NCBI GenBank assembly: GCA_963724405.1
Contig: CAVRUQ010000011.1
Span: forward strand, 496,001-560,000
Reading direction: 5' to 3'
DNA from: CAVQBJ01 sp963724405
GTDB lineage: Bacteria > Actinomycetota > Thermoleophilia > Solirubrobacterales > Solirubrobacteraceae
DNA: 64,000 nucleotides
The translations under genes and the position numbers were made by a program. The stretch's first letter is position 1; every line of letters starts with the position of its first letter. The notes below the pieces were generated by a model. That model ran no database searches, was not told where the DNA came from, and was given only the letters and a program-made list of their open reading frames with translations. Positions 1 to 7,992 of the stretch are shown piece by piece.

Positions 1-1
1 C

Positions 2-469
2 GTGCTCGTTCTCGGTGTCGTCTTCGTGGTGGCTGCCGTCGTTCTGGCACTGGTCGAGGCGCACGTCTCGACCGGGGGATTGATTGCGGGCGTCGCCGTG
101 GCCGCGCTCGTCGGGGGCGTCGTGCTCCTCTCGGCTGGGGCCGGCGTGGGCGTGCTCGGGGTGCTCGTCGTGGCCGTCGGCGTGCTCGCCGCCTCGTTGG
201 CCGGGCTGTTCGTCGTCGGGCGCAGCCTGCTGACGGTGCGCTCGCAGCGCCCGCGCTCAGGTGCCGAGGCGATGGTGGGCCACCTCGGGGTCATCCGCGG
301 CAGCGCGCCGGCGCCGCGCGTCTTCGTCGACGGCGGGCTCTGGCGCGCGGCGCCGAGCCTCCTTGACGAGGGAGCGACGCTTCACGACGGTGACCGGGTC
401 GTTGTCGAGCGGGTCAGCGGGCTGACCCTCGGCGTCCGCAAGGCCGAAGAATGGGAGCTGAATCCATGA
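2..469 (+). CDS. NfeD-like membrane protein (5' end possibly cut by window edge)
   Basis: Hydrophobic N-terminal half with about four membrane segments (roughly residues 1-20, 25-45, 48-70), then a soluble C-terminal domain of about 80 residues that fits the OB-fold of the NfeD family. NfeD proteins partner with SPFH/slipin proteins in membrane microdomains, and here the gene overlaps a slipin by four bases (ATGA at 466-469), which supports the call. The GTG at position 2 may be an internal codon: long NfeD proteins carry an N-terminal serine-protease domain that would lie outside the window, so the true 5' end is unknown. Confidence 0.75.
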   Translation: MLVLGVVFVVAAVVLALVEAHVSTGGLIAGVAVAALVGGVVLLSAGAGVGVLGVLVVAVGVLAASLAGLFVVGRSLLTVRSQRPRSGAEAMVGHLGVIRGSAPAPRVFVDGGLWRAAPSLLDEGATLHDGDRVVVERVSGLTLGVRKAEEWELNP

Positions 470-1401
470 TCTTGACCACCGTCCTGATCGTCCTCGGCGT
501 GCTGGTGCTGCTTGGGGTGGTGCTCGCCGCCGCCTCGGTGCGGGTGCTCCGCGAGTACGAGCGCGGCGTCGTGTTCCGCCTCGGGCGCCTGAGCGAGCTC
601 AAGGGCCCGGGCGTCGTCACGCTGGTGCCGTTCGTCGATCGGCTCGAGCGCGTCAGCCTGCGCACCGTGACGCTGCAGATTCCGCCCCAGGAGGTGATCA
701 CGCGGGACAACGTGCCCGCGCGCGTCACCGCCGTGGCCTACTTCCGCGTGATCGACCCGAACCGGTCGATCGTCGAGATCCAGGATGTGCTGTCGGCGAC
801 CTCCCAGATCGCGCAGACGACGCTGCGATCGGTGCTCGGCAAGGCCGAGCTCGACACGCTGCTCTCCGAGCGCGAGCATCTCAACGAGAACCTGCAGCAC
901 ATCATCGACGACCAGACCGAGCCGTGGGGCATCAAGGTGACCACGGTCGAGATCAAGGACGTCGAGATTCCGAAGGGCATGCAACATGCGATGGCCCGCC
1001 AGGCGGAGGCCGAGCGCGAGCGGCGGGCCAAGATCATCGACGCCGAAGGCGAGTTCCAGGCGGCGGCGAGGCTGCTCGAGGCGGCGGACCTCATGAGCCA
1101 GAACAGCGTGACGATCCAGCTGCGCTATCTGCAGACCCTGCGCGAGATCGGCGCGAGTGAGAGCTCGACGATCGTGTTCCCGTTTCCCGTCGACCTGCTG
1201 CAATCGCTGGCGCACGCCCCCGCTGGCCCCGCGGCGGCCGCGGGGCCAGCGACCGGCGCGGGAACGACGGCGCCGGCCGCGATAGCGAACCGCCCGGACC
1301 CCGCCGCGCTGCCCGCCGACGCCCAGCCGGCGACCGGCGCGGGAACCATGGTGCCGGCGGCGACGGCGAACGGCCCGAGCCGGGCGATCGAGGAACCCTG
1401 A
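466..1401 (+). CDS. Slipin/stomatin-like SPFH membrane protein
   Basis: One N-terminal membrane segment (about residues 1-22) followed by a complete SPFH/Band 7 domain: the opening YERGVVFRLGR, the middle TLRSVLGKAELDTLLSERE and the coiled-coil stretch MARQAEAERERRAKIIDAE are textbook for bacterial slipins. Such proteins oligomerise on the membrane inner face with an NfeD partner, encoded directly upstream with a 4-nt overlap. I chose ATG 466 over ATG 451 because of that coupling and because GGGAG lies about 8 nt upstream. The last ~60 residues are an Ala/Pro/Gly-rich tail with a ~27-residue duplication (ATGAGT... and ATGAGTMVPA...), unlike compact slipins. Confidence 0.92.
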   Translation: MILTTVLIVLGVLVLLGVVLAAASVRVLREYERGVVFRLGRLSELKGPGVVTLVPFVDRLERVSLRTVTLQIPPQEVITRDNVPARVTAVAYFRVIDPNRSIVEIQDVLSATSQIAQTTLRSVLGKAELDTLLSEREHLNENLQHIIDDQTEPWGIKVTTVEIKDVEIPKGMQHAMARQAEAERERRAKIIDAEGEFQAAARLLEAADLMSQNSVTIQLRYLQTLREIGASESSTIVFPFPVDLLQSLAHAPAGPAAAAGPATGAGTTAPAAIANRPDPAALPADAQPATGAGTMVPAATANGPSRAIEEP

Positions 1402-1456
1402 CCGACGCGCGCGGCCCGGCGCGGCGGCCGCCCCGGCGAGCGCGGCGACGGCGCCG

Positions 1457-1798
1457 CTACGGCGACGGCTCCGGCGCGAGGAACCGGGCCAGCGCGTCGG
1501 CGCCATCGGGTGCGAGGTCCTCGAAGCGCAACGCGTAGGCGCCCGCGGCGTGCTGGCGAAGAACACGCGCGTGGCCGCTGACCGGCGGACCGGACTCCCC
1601 GAGCGCGAGGTCGAACTGCAGGAGCTCGTCGATGCGCAGCGGGCGATCGGTCGCGATCCGCGTTCCGTGGCGCCCGAGCTCGAGCGTGCGACCGCGGATC
1701 GGCCCGCCACGCGAGCGCGTCAGCGTCACGGCGAACTCGACGGCGGCGCGTCGCGCGCCACGCCGCTCCGGCTGCTGCTCGGTGACGAGGGGCACCAT
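1457..1798 (-). CDS. PilZ-like domain protein, degenerate c-di-GMP motif
   Basis: About 113 residues. An Arg-rich start (ERRGARRAAVEF) precedes a beta-rich body (VTLTR..GRTLELGRHGTRIAT) that matches the layout of PilZ domains: RxxxR then D/N-x-S-x-x-G. The first motif is present, but the second reads E-L-G-R-H-G, so two of its three conserved positions differ. That makes c-di-GMP binding doubtful; it may be a PilZ-fold protein that does not bind the nucleotide. ATG 1798 is preferred to the upstream ATG at 1828 because a GGAGGG ribosome site sits about 9 nt before it. It is monocistronic and convergent with the slipin gene. Confidence 0.6.
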   Translation of the reverse strand: MVPLVTEQQPERRGARRAAVEFAVTLTRSRGGPIRGRTLELGRHGTRIATDRPLRIDELLQFDLALGESGPPVSGHARVLRQHAAGAYALRFEDLAPDGADALARFLAPEPSP

Positions 1799-1889
1799 CG
1801 AGGTTCGCTCCCTCCTGCATTTGACCACCGACCGGCCGTTCGCTCAACGGGGAACCGTTCGGCCGGCCGCGCCGCGTGTCGTCCGACGG

Positions 1890-3278
1890 CTACTTGCCGA
1901 TGGAACCGACGACGCTCGGAGCGCCCGAGGCCTTGGCCAGGAACGAGTGGCCCGCCTTCACGACGAGCGTCTTGTGGCGCCGGAAGTAGTCGACGAGCAC
2001 GGAGCCGCGCGTCACGGTGGTGAGCGTGCCGGCGCACGTGTCCGCGACGCTGTAGGCCGTGCCGCGCACGGTGGCCGAGCTGTAGCTGCCGCGCGTGCTG
2101 AAGCGGCCGTGGTCGGTGCTCTTGAGCAACCCGAGCACCCGGTTGCTGAGCTTCCGGGCCACGGACGCCTTCTTGCCGACCGAGGCGCACGCCTGCCGGC
2201 GAGCGACGGCGTCCATCAGCGTGAGCTGGCTGAGACCCCGCTGCCCGCGGTGCTGGAGCAGCTGGAAGATTCCGGCGGTGACAGTGCTCGTGTAGTACTG
2301 GCCCTTGTTCATGCTCGCCGCGGTCAGCGCGACGGTGCCCGAACGTGTATCGAGGATCGAGCCGACGGGAATCTGACGCGCCTGCGTGAGCGGCACGTAG
2401 CCCTGGCCCTTCGTGAGGCTGTCCGAGGCCGACGGTGCGCTCGCGACCGAGGCGCGACCGACCGTCGCGCCGGGCGGCATCTTGATGTAGACCGTTCCGC
2501 TCACCGGCCGGACGTTCTCGGCGGCGTACAGGACCGGCGGCGGAGGTGGGGCGGACGCCGCGCCGCTGCCGAGGGACAGCGACAGGTTGTCGGCGTAGCC
2601 GTCGTTGTACGTCCCCTCATATCGGGTCGCCGTCATGACGACCTGGATCGAGCGGGTGCCGGGCGCGACGGTGCCGGTGCCGGACCGTGGCAGCAGCGTG
2701 GTCTGGCCGTTACGGTCGGCCTCGGTCACCGGACCGATGGTGAGCGAGCCGAGCGGGCCGCCCGATGCGCTCAGGTACGTGGCGGTGACAGCCATGTTGT
2801 CATCCTGCGTCGCGTAACCGCCGAGGTCACCGCTCAGCGTCGCCGTGACCGTGCCGGCGTCGATGCCGGCCGCCGAGCCCGACACGTCGACCGTCTGCGT
2901 CGCGGTGGACAGCGGGCTGTTCCCGCCCGCGAAGAAGTTGCTGCCGCCGCCGATGCCCGCGCTGTTGGCCGCACTGGGGAAGCCGCCCGACGCGCCGTAC
3001 TGCACGGTGGTGAGATCGCCGGTGACCGTCCAGCCCGGCGGTGGCATCGCTCCCCCGCTGTCGCTGCCGCCCGCGCCGGCCTCGGCTCCGGGGTTCTGCA
3101 GCAGGTTCGCTCCCGATCCCGCCGCCCCGACCGGAATCGCGGATGCGGCGAGGAGCGCGGCGGCGGCGAGCGGCGCGAGCGCCGCCAATCCGCCTCGACC
3201 GAGCCGGCCCCGGCGCCCCGAGGATCTCGACCCGGAGCGGGCGCTGCCCTGACCGGCTCTTCCCCGGGACGATCGCAA
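1890..3278 (-). CDS. Secreted protein with FecR-like C-terminal domain
   Basis: Very basic Arg/Gly-rich N-terminus, then a hydrophobic signal segment (LAPLAAAALLAASAIPVGA) ending near residue 53. The mature part opens with NLLQNPGAEAG, typical of secreted galactose-binding-like beta-sandwich domains, up to about residue 235. A Pro-rich linker (PPPPP) follows, and a C-terminal half (about 330-455) contains VRGTAYSVADTCAGTLTTV and VLVDYF, the pattern of FecR domains (VRGTxF ... G.V.V). Here this is probably an extracellular beta-structured domain, since no sigma-factor partner is nearby. The start is uncertain: the most distal in-frame candidate is a TTG at 3278. Confidence 0.72.
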   Translation of the reverse strand: MRSSRGRAGQGSARSGSRSSGRRGRLGRGGLAALAPLAAAALLAASAIPVGAAGSGANLLQNPGAEAGAGGSDSGGAMPPPGWTVTGDLTTVQYGASGGFPSAANSAGIGGGSNFFAGGNSPLSTATQTVDVSGSAAGIDAGTVTATLSGDLGGYATQDDNMAVTATYLSASGGPLGSLTIGPVTEADRNGQTTLLPRSGTGTVAPGTRSIQVVMTATRYEGTYNDGYADNLSLSLGSGAASAPPPPPVLYAAENVRPVSGTVYIKMPPGATVGRASVASAPSASDSLTKGQGYVPLTQARQIPVGSILDTRSGTVALTAASMNKGQYYTSTVTAGIFQLLQHRGQRGLSQLTLMDAVARRQACASVGKKASVARKLSNRVLGLLKSTDHGRFSTRGSYSSATVRGTAYSVADTCAGTLTTVTRGSVLVDYFRRHKTLVVKAGHSFLAKASGAPSVVGSIGK

Positions 3279-3339
3279 GATGTCGCCATCCTAACCGCAC
3301 CGCCGGCACGATCAGCGCGCAGGTCTACGCGCTGCGCCG

Positions 3340-3373
3340 GCGCGCTCCCGACGGGTGACCGTCGGGAGCGCGC
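3340..3373 (-). terminator. Strong hairpin after the phosphoesterase gene
   Basis: A perfect 15-bp stem (3340-3354 with 3359-3373; arm GCGCGCTCCCGACGG) with a 4-nt loop lies 23 nt past the stop of the reverse-strand phosphoesterase gene and before the FecR-like gene. No U-tract is visible, which is common for GC-rich actinobacterial terminators. Confidence 0.6.
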
Positions 3374-3395
3374 GCGGGCGTTCGTCCCGCGTCGG

Positions 3396-5774
3396 TCAGC
3401 GATCGAAGCCGGCGCCGGGCTCGCAGAGCAGCGGCCGGGGCGGCGCGCCGAAGCCGGCGAGCAGATGCATCTCGGATATGAGCCGCTGGGCCGAGACGAT
3501 CAGCGGAACCGTGCCGAACGCGTCGACCCGTCCACCGCCGCCGAACTCGTCGGCGTCGAGCAGCGACGCGATCTGCGTGGCGACCGTGTCTCGCTCGGAG
3601 AGACACGCCTGCAGCTGCGCGTCCCACGCCCGGTAGATCACGTCGGCGGGTGTGTTGCTGGCGACGGCCCGGGTGGAGACGATCTCGCTGTCGTGCGCGA
3701 ACTGCCCGAACGGCGCGTCGAGCTGCTTGTACACGGCACCGAGGGTGTCGACGAGCGGCAACTGGACGCGCATGGCGTCCGGCAGCGCGCTCGGCGAGAG
3801 CACCTGCGTGACCACCCGCCCGTCGGGCACGTAGGCGCTTGGCAGTCCGAGCGCCTCGAGCATCGTCGGGCGCAGGTCGGTGTGATCGGTCCACACCGCC
3901 GCGGTCTGACCGAGGTGGCGGATGTTCGGACCGACCATGCCGAACCACGTGTTGCCGATCTCGGGGTTGTCGTCGCCGTGGTTCCAGGCGAACGCGTTGC
4001 CCACGGACGGGCAGCCCGGCGTCGTCGAGCCGGTCGGGCACGTGTAGCCGAACGGCCCCTCCTGCTCGTAGTAGTACTCGGGATTGCCGAACAGCGTGAA
4101 CGACGGCGTCCGCGACGGGTCGGCGTTCACCATGTGCAGAATCGCCTCGTCGGTCTGGTCGGCGATGTGCTGGGTGACCGCGTCCGTCGTGCCGGTGCGG
4201 GCGTTGGTGAGCGTCAGGCCGCTCACGTCGCGCTCGAGCTGGCGCACGTTCGGGTCGTTGGCGCCCGGTCCCGACGTGGAGGACGAGCCGTGCACGTAGA
4301 CCGTCGGGGCCGAGTCGGCGTGGACGTCGAACGGGATCGTGTCGTTCTTCTCGAGGCGCAGAGCGTTGACGAGGTCGACATCCTGCTCGCCGACGCTGTT
4401 CGGCCCGGTCGTGCCGGTGCCGTAGGTGCACGGCGTCGTCACCCCGTCGCAGCCGGGATTGGTCGGCGGCCCGCCGTCGAAGTGATCGCCCTCGTCGACG
4501 GTGAACACGAACAGCGTGTTGCTCTGGTTGATGCCGTCCTGGGCCAGCCGGTCGAAGAACGCCGTGAAGGCCTGATTCTCGGCGCTCAGCTGCGCAACGT
4601 AGCCGGCCTGGCCCGGGCCGAAGGCGTTGAAGTTGTTCACGCCCGTGTGATCGTCGTGCGCGTCGGAGATGTAGGCGAACGTGACCGGCACGCCGGCCTC
4701 CTGCATCGCCGCCACGTACCCGAGCGTCTGGGCCGCCGACGGGTCGAAGCCGGGGAACCCCGAATGCCCGCCGGAGTCGGCGATGACCTGACTCGGCGGG
4801 TTGCTGATTCCCGGGCTGGCCGTGTAGTTGAACACGTCCTTGACGGGCGGGGCAACGCTCGGCACCGTCTGTCCACTGAACGTCGGCGACGAGGCATCCG
4901 TGGTCGCCGGCGTGAAGTGGCCCGGGCTGGCGAGCACCTGGTTGACCGACAGGGCGCCGAACAGCGCATTGGGCGTCATCAGCTGGCCCGGAAGCGTGTC
5001 GGCCCGCCCGCCGTTGGCGCTCGAGCACAGCCCGCCGGGCGAGCTGTCGGCGAGCGCGCAATGGATCGCGATGCCCTCGAGGTCGGTGGTGGCCTCCGAC
5101 CGGTCCTGCAGAGCGATCGCCGCCTGCGGCGAGCTCAGTCCGCTGACGCCGCCGCCGAACACGTTCGTGATGTCGCCCGCGGCCCCGGTCGAGGTGTTCT
5201 CCAGCTCGATGTTCGCCGTCGCCACCGCGCCGACGTCGCAGCCGGCCTGTGTGTAGGCGGTCCAGGGCGCCGGCGTGTTCGCCCCGCCCGTGGTCACGAG
5301 ATTGGGTAGGTTGTCGCCGCCGCCCACCGGATCGGTCCAGTAGGTGAACGCCGACGCGAACCCGGTGGAGAGCGGGTCGCCCGTGAAGAACTGGTAGGAG
5401 TTGGCCACGTTGATCCCGTTTCGATCCGGGTACAGGCCGGTGAGCGAGCTGACGATCCCGCCGGCCGTGTGGGAGATGAGAATCGTGTGGTCGTTGGACA
5501 GCAGGGAGCCGTTGTCGGCGAGGAAGTTGCGCAGCGCCGGAATCTGCTCCAGGTCCGACGGCACGTTCGGGTTGTCGCGCCGAAGGTGCGTGTTGTCGAA
5601 CTGAACGTAGATCACGTGCTTGTACTGCGGATTGGGGAACGCGCACTGGGCCGCGGTGGGTGTCACCGTGGCACCAGCGGGCACGGCCGCCAGTCCCGCG
5701 ACGCCGGCCGTGGCCAGCGCCGCACCTGTCGCAGCCCGCAGCCAATCGCGGACGCGCGAGCTTCGGATACGCAC
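3396..5774 (-). CDS. Secreted alkaline-phosphatase-superfamily phosphoesterase
   Basis: 792 residues with a signal peptide (about residues 1-35, basic then LAAVPAGA). The N-terminal catalytic block KHVIYVQFDNTH (near residue 52) supplies the first metal-binding Asp, and the segment ILISHTAGG (near 100) matches the nucleophile Ser/Thr region of the alkaline phosphatase superfamily. Further ligands are visible as FTVDEGDHFDGG and, near the C-terminus, VWTDHTDLRPTMLEALG. The length fits secreted phosphoesterases rather than PhoA itself. The substrate (phosphodiester, phospholipid or other) cannot be read from sequence. It is divergent from a PadR regulator and followed by a strong hairpin. A role in extracellular phosphate release is an inference. 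Confidence 0.85.
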   Translation of the reverse strand: MRIRSSRVRDWLRAATGAALATAGVAGLAAVPAGATVTPTAAQCAFPNPQYKHVIYVQFDNTHLRRDNPNVPSDLEQIPALRNFLADNGSLLSNDHTILISHTAGGIVSSLTGLYPDRNGINVANSYQFFTGDPLSTGFASAFTYWTDPVGGGDNLPNLVTTGGANTPAPWTAYTQAGCDVGAVATANIELENTSTGAAGDITNVFGGGVSGLSSPQAAIALQDRSEATTDLEGIAIHCALADSSPGGLCSSANGGRADTLPGQLMTPNALFGALSVNQVLASPGHFTPATTDASSPTFSGQTVPSVAPPVKDVFNYTASPGISNPPSQVIADSGGHSGFPGFDPSAAQTLGYVAAMQEAGVPVTFAYISDAHDDHTGVNNFNAFGPGQAGYVAQLSAENQAFTAFFDRLAQDGINQSNTLFVFTVDEGDHFDGGPPTNPGCDGVTTPCTYGTGTTGPNSVGEQDVDLVNALRLEKNDTIPFDVHADSAPTVYVHGSSSTSGPGANDPNVRQLERDVSGLTLTNARTGTTDAVTQHIADQTDEAILHMVNADPSRTPSFTLFGNPEYYYEQEGPFGYTCPTGSTTPGCPSVGNAFAWNHGDDNPEIGNTWFGMVGPNIRHLGQTAAVWTDHTDLRPTMLEALGLPSAYVPDGRVVTQVLSPSALPDAMRVQLPLVDTLGAVYKQLDAPFGQFAHDSEIVSTRAVASNTPADVIYRAWDAQLQACLSERDTVATQIASLLDADEFGGGGRVDAFGTVPLIVSAQRLISEMHLLAGFGAPPRPLLCEPGAGFDR

Positions 5775-5892
5775 GAGTGCCTCCTCTATTCGGATTGAGC
5801 TGGTGCGGCGGCCGCCGGCAGCAGGTTAGGTCGATGTGGGGCACCGGTTGTGTTGAAGCGGTGACCCGGCGCGCGGAACCGTTACTACGTGC

Positions 5893-5904
5893 TACGATGT
5901 ATCG
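5893..5904 (+). promoter_or_regulatory. -10 box overlapping a short dyad upstream of PadR gene
   Basis: TACGAT at 5893-5898 sits 8 nt before ATG 5907, fitting a leaderless promoter. It overlaps the dyad CGAT-GT-ATCG (5895-5904), a plausible autoregulatory operator for the PadR protein. No ribosome-binding site is visible. Function is inferred from position only. Confidence 0.4.
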
Positions 5905-5906
5905 CA

Positions 5907-6215
5907 ATGCGAACTAGCAGCGACCCCGGACTGCTCGTGCTGGCGAGCCTCGCCGACGGCCCCAAGCACGGCTATGCGATCACGCGCGACGTGGAGGAGA
6001 TGGCCGGTGTCACGCTCGGGCCGGGCACGCTCTACGGCGCGCTCGCGCGGCTCGAGGAGCGCGGCCTGATCGAGCCGCTGCCGAGCGACGACCGCCGTCG
6101 CCCGTACCGGCTGACGGGAGCGGGCGCCGATGCCCTGCGCGAGCAGCTGACCGTCCAGGAGCGCGTCGCCCACACCGGTCTGCGTCGACTCGAGACCGGC
6201 GGCACGTTCGCATGA
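5907..6215 (+). CDS. PadR-family transcriptional regulator
   Basis: A 102-residue, single-domain winged-helix protein. The PadR signature is clear: LLVLASLADGPKHGYAI at the N-terminus, then GPGTLYGALARLEERGLIE (recognition helix and turn), then the wing RRPYRLTGAGADAL. Proteins of this size often regulate the gene next door; here the stop codon overlaps the start of a membrane-protein gene by four bases (ATGA), so the two are co-translated. I prefer ATG 5907 to ATG 5889 because the family begins close to that Met and because a -10-like hexamer overlaps the upstream candidate. Confidence 0.92.
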   Translation: MRTSSDPGLLVLASLADGPKHGYAITRDVEEMAGVTLGPGTLYGALARLEERGLIEPLPSDDRRRPYRLTGAGADALREQLTVQERVAHTGLRRLETGGTFA

Positions 6216-7090
6216 GGAGCGTCCTGGTCGCGCTCTATCCGGAGGCCTGGCGGCGCCGCTACGCCTCCGAGATGCACGCCTTGCTCGAGGACAACCCGCC
6301 GGGTCCGAGGGCGACGGTCGATCTGCTGCGCGGCGCCGTGCTCGCGCACCTGCATCCGCTCGCCGGATCGCACCCGCGGGAACGGGCGCGCAACAGCGTC
6401 AGCGGGGTCCTCGGCTGCTTCATCTGCTTCTGCTTCCTCGGAGGCGCCTTTGCCAAGACGACCGAGGATCTCCCGTTCCAGGCCGCCGGGCGTACGCATC
6501 CGCTGATCGGCGCGACGCACGGTGCGGTCCTGCTCGCGGCCATCGCCGCCGCCGTCGCGCTCCTGCTCGCGGCGGTGCCGCTCGCCGGTGCCGCGTTCGC
6601 CGAGGCCGGTCGCACGCGCGACCGCGACCTGCTGCGGCTGATCGCCGGTCCGCCGCTCGCGATCGGCCTGCTCGTCGCGTCCCTCGGCGCGCTCGCCGCG
6701 TGGCTCGACCACAACGAGCATCGCGCCGGCGTCATCGGCTCGGCGCTCCTGGTCCTGTGCGGGCTGGTCGCGTTCGGAGCCGCGGGCGTCTGCTGGCTGG
6801 CACCGCGGGCGATCATGCGCCGCGTGGAGCCCGGGCGACGCGAGCTCGTCCTGGCCGTGCCGGCGCTGTCCGTCGTCACGCTCTGCATGCTCGTCATCAC
6901 CGCCGCCACCGGTGCCTATCTCGTGGCGCTCGTGCTCGACGCGCCGGGGCTCGCGGCCGAGGGCAACGGCCCCGGCCAGCTCGTCAGCGCCTCGGCCGGC
7001 GTCGCCGTCGTGTTCGCCGGGATGCTCGCGCTGAGCGCGATGGCGACGGTCAGTGCGGCGAGGGGCGTGCGCGCGGTGCGCGCCCTGTAG
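6212..7090 (+). CDS. Multi-span membrane protein coupled to PadR regulator
   Basis: 292 residues. A short cytoplasmic N-terminal stretch with LYPEAWRRRYASEMHALLED is characteristic of membrane proteins paired with PadR regulators in actinobacteria. It is followed by about six hydrophobic segments (near 65-85, 100-125, 145-170, 180-200, 220-245, 255-280). Substrate and function are unknown. Its start overlaps the PadR stop, so it is the likely regulatory target or partner. Its 3' end overlaps by 41 bp the convergent hydrolase gene. Confidence 0.72.
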   Translation: MRSVLVALYPEAWRRRYASEMHALLEDNPPGPRATVDLLRGAVLAHLHPLAGSHPRERARNSVSGVLGCFICFCFLGGAFAKTTEDLPFQAAGRTHPLIGATHGAVLLAAIAAAVALLLAAVPLAGAAFAEAGRTRDRDLLRLIAGPPLAIGLLVASLGALAAWLDHNEHRAGVIGSALLVLCGLVAFGAAGVCWLAPRAIMRRVEPGRRELVLAVPALSVVTLCMLVITAATGAYLVALVLDAPGLAAEGNGPGQLVSASAGVAVVFAGMLALSAMATVSAARGVRAVRAL

Positions 7091-7952
7091 CCCTCGAGGC
7101 GAGCGCCGACACGAGCTCGGCGATGGCCGCCGGCTGTTCCTCCGGGAAGAAGTGCTTGCCCGGCAGCGCGGTGAATCCGGCGCCGGGCACCGCGCGCCGG
7201 GCCTGCGCCCCCTCGGCGGCGAGCCGCAACGCCGGATCGTCGCGACCCCAGACGATCTGGATCGGATACGCCGCCTCGCGCAGGGTGGACAGGTACAGAT
7301 CCTCCTTCTCGCGGGTGCGCTCGAAGCCCCGCATGATCTCCAGGAACGCGCGGCCACCGTCGCCGCGCTTCAGCAGGGCGGGGTAGGCGTTCAGCTCGTC
7401 GGCCGTGGCGGCGGCCCGATCCTTCACGCCCTCGAGGTACATGAGCCCAATGAACAAGGGTGGCCGCATCGCCGCCAGCCAAGCGGCGCCGATCCCGCGA
7501 CGCGCGAACGGCTCCATCACCCACGGGCGGCGGAAGCTCTCGACGTAGATGAGCGTGTTCAGCAGCGTGAGCGACCGCACCCGCTCGGGCATCGCGGCCG
7601 CCAGCTCGAACCCCACCGGGCCGCCGATGTCGTGCACGACGAGGTGAAAGCGCTCGAGCTCGAGCGCGTCGACCGCCGCGATCGAGAAGCGGCCGAGCCC
7701 GGTCCAGGAGTAGTCGAACCCGCTCGGTCGCTGCGCGAGACCGAGGCCCGGGAGGTCGAACGCGACCCCGCGCAGGCCGCGGCTCGCCAGCTCGACCACG
7801 ACCTTGCGGTACAGGAACGACGAGGCGGGCACCCCGTGCATGAGCACCACCGGATCGCCATCGCCGCGATCGAGCGCGAAGCTGTCGACGCGTGCGGCGG
7901 TGAACGTCCGGCCCGATGCCCGGTGGCGCTCGATGACCGCGGCGACGGACAC
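7050..7952 (-). CDS. Alpha/beta hydrolase with Asp nucleophile (dehalogenase/epoxide-hydrolase-like)
   Basis: A 300-residue alpha/beta hydrolase fold. HGVP (39-42) forms the oxyanion region. The nucleophile elbow is VVHDIGGPVG with Asp108, not Ser, which points to the haloalkane dehalogenase/epoxide hydrolase branch rather than an esterase. WGRDDPAL (Asp238 or Asp239) and GKHFF (His267) complete a D-D-H triad. True haloalkane dehalogenases usually carry Trp right after the nucleophile for halide binding; here it is Ile, so halide chemistry is doubtful. The substrate is unknown. It is convergent with, and overlaps, the upstream membrane gene. Confidence 0.85.
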   Translation of the reverse strand: MSVAAVIERHRASGRTFTAARVDSFALDRGDGDPVVLMHGVPASSFLYRKVVVELASRGLRGVAFDLPGLGLAQRPSGFDYSWTGLGRFSIAAVDALELERFHLVVHDIGGPVGFELAAAMPERVRSLTLLNTLIYVESFRRPWVMEPFARRGIGAAWLAAMRPPLFIGLMYLEGVKDRAAATADELNAYPALLKRGDGGRAFLEIMRGFERTREKEDLYLSTLREAAYPIQIVWGRDDPALRLAAEGAQARRAVPGAGFTALPGKHFFPEEQPAAIAELVSALASRATGRAPRARPSPH

Positions 7953-7992
7953 GGGTGGATCGTAGCCCTCCTGAGAGGCTGGCCGCGCGGCG

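Noticed and set aside
1632..5309. A plus-strand open frame of over 1200 codons
   Set aside because: It runs antisense to the FecR-like and phosphoesterase genes, is Arg/Gly/Ala-rich with no recognisable domain, and is a by-product of GC-rich codon usage.
7050..7952. Firm call of haloalkane dehalogenase
   Set aside because: The Asp nucleophile fits, but the halide-stabilising Trp after it is Ile, so only the fold and nucleophile type are claimed.
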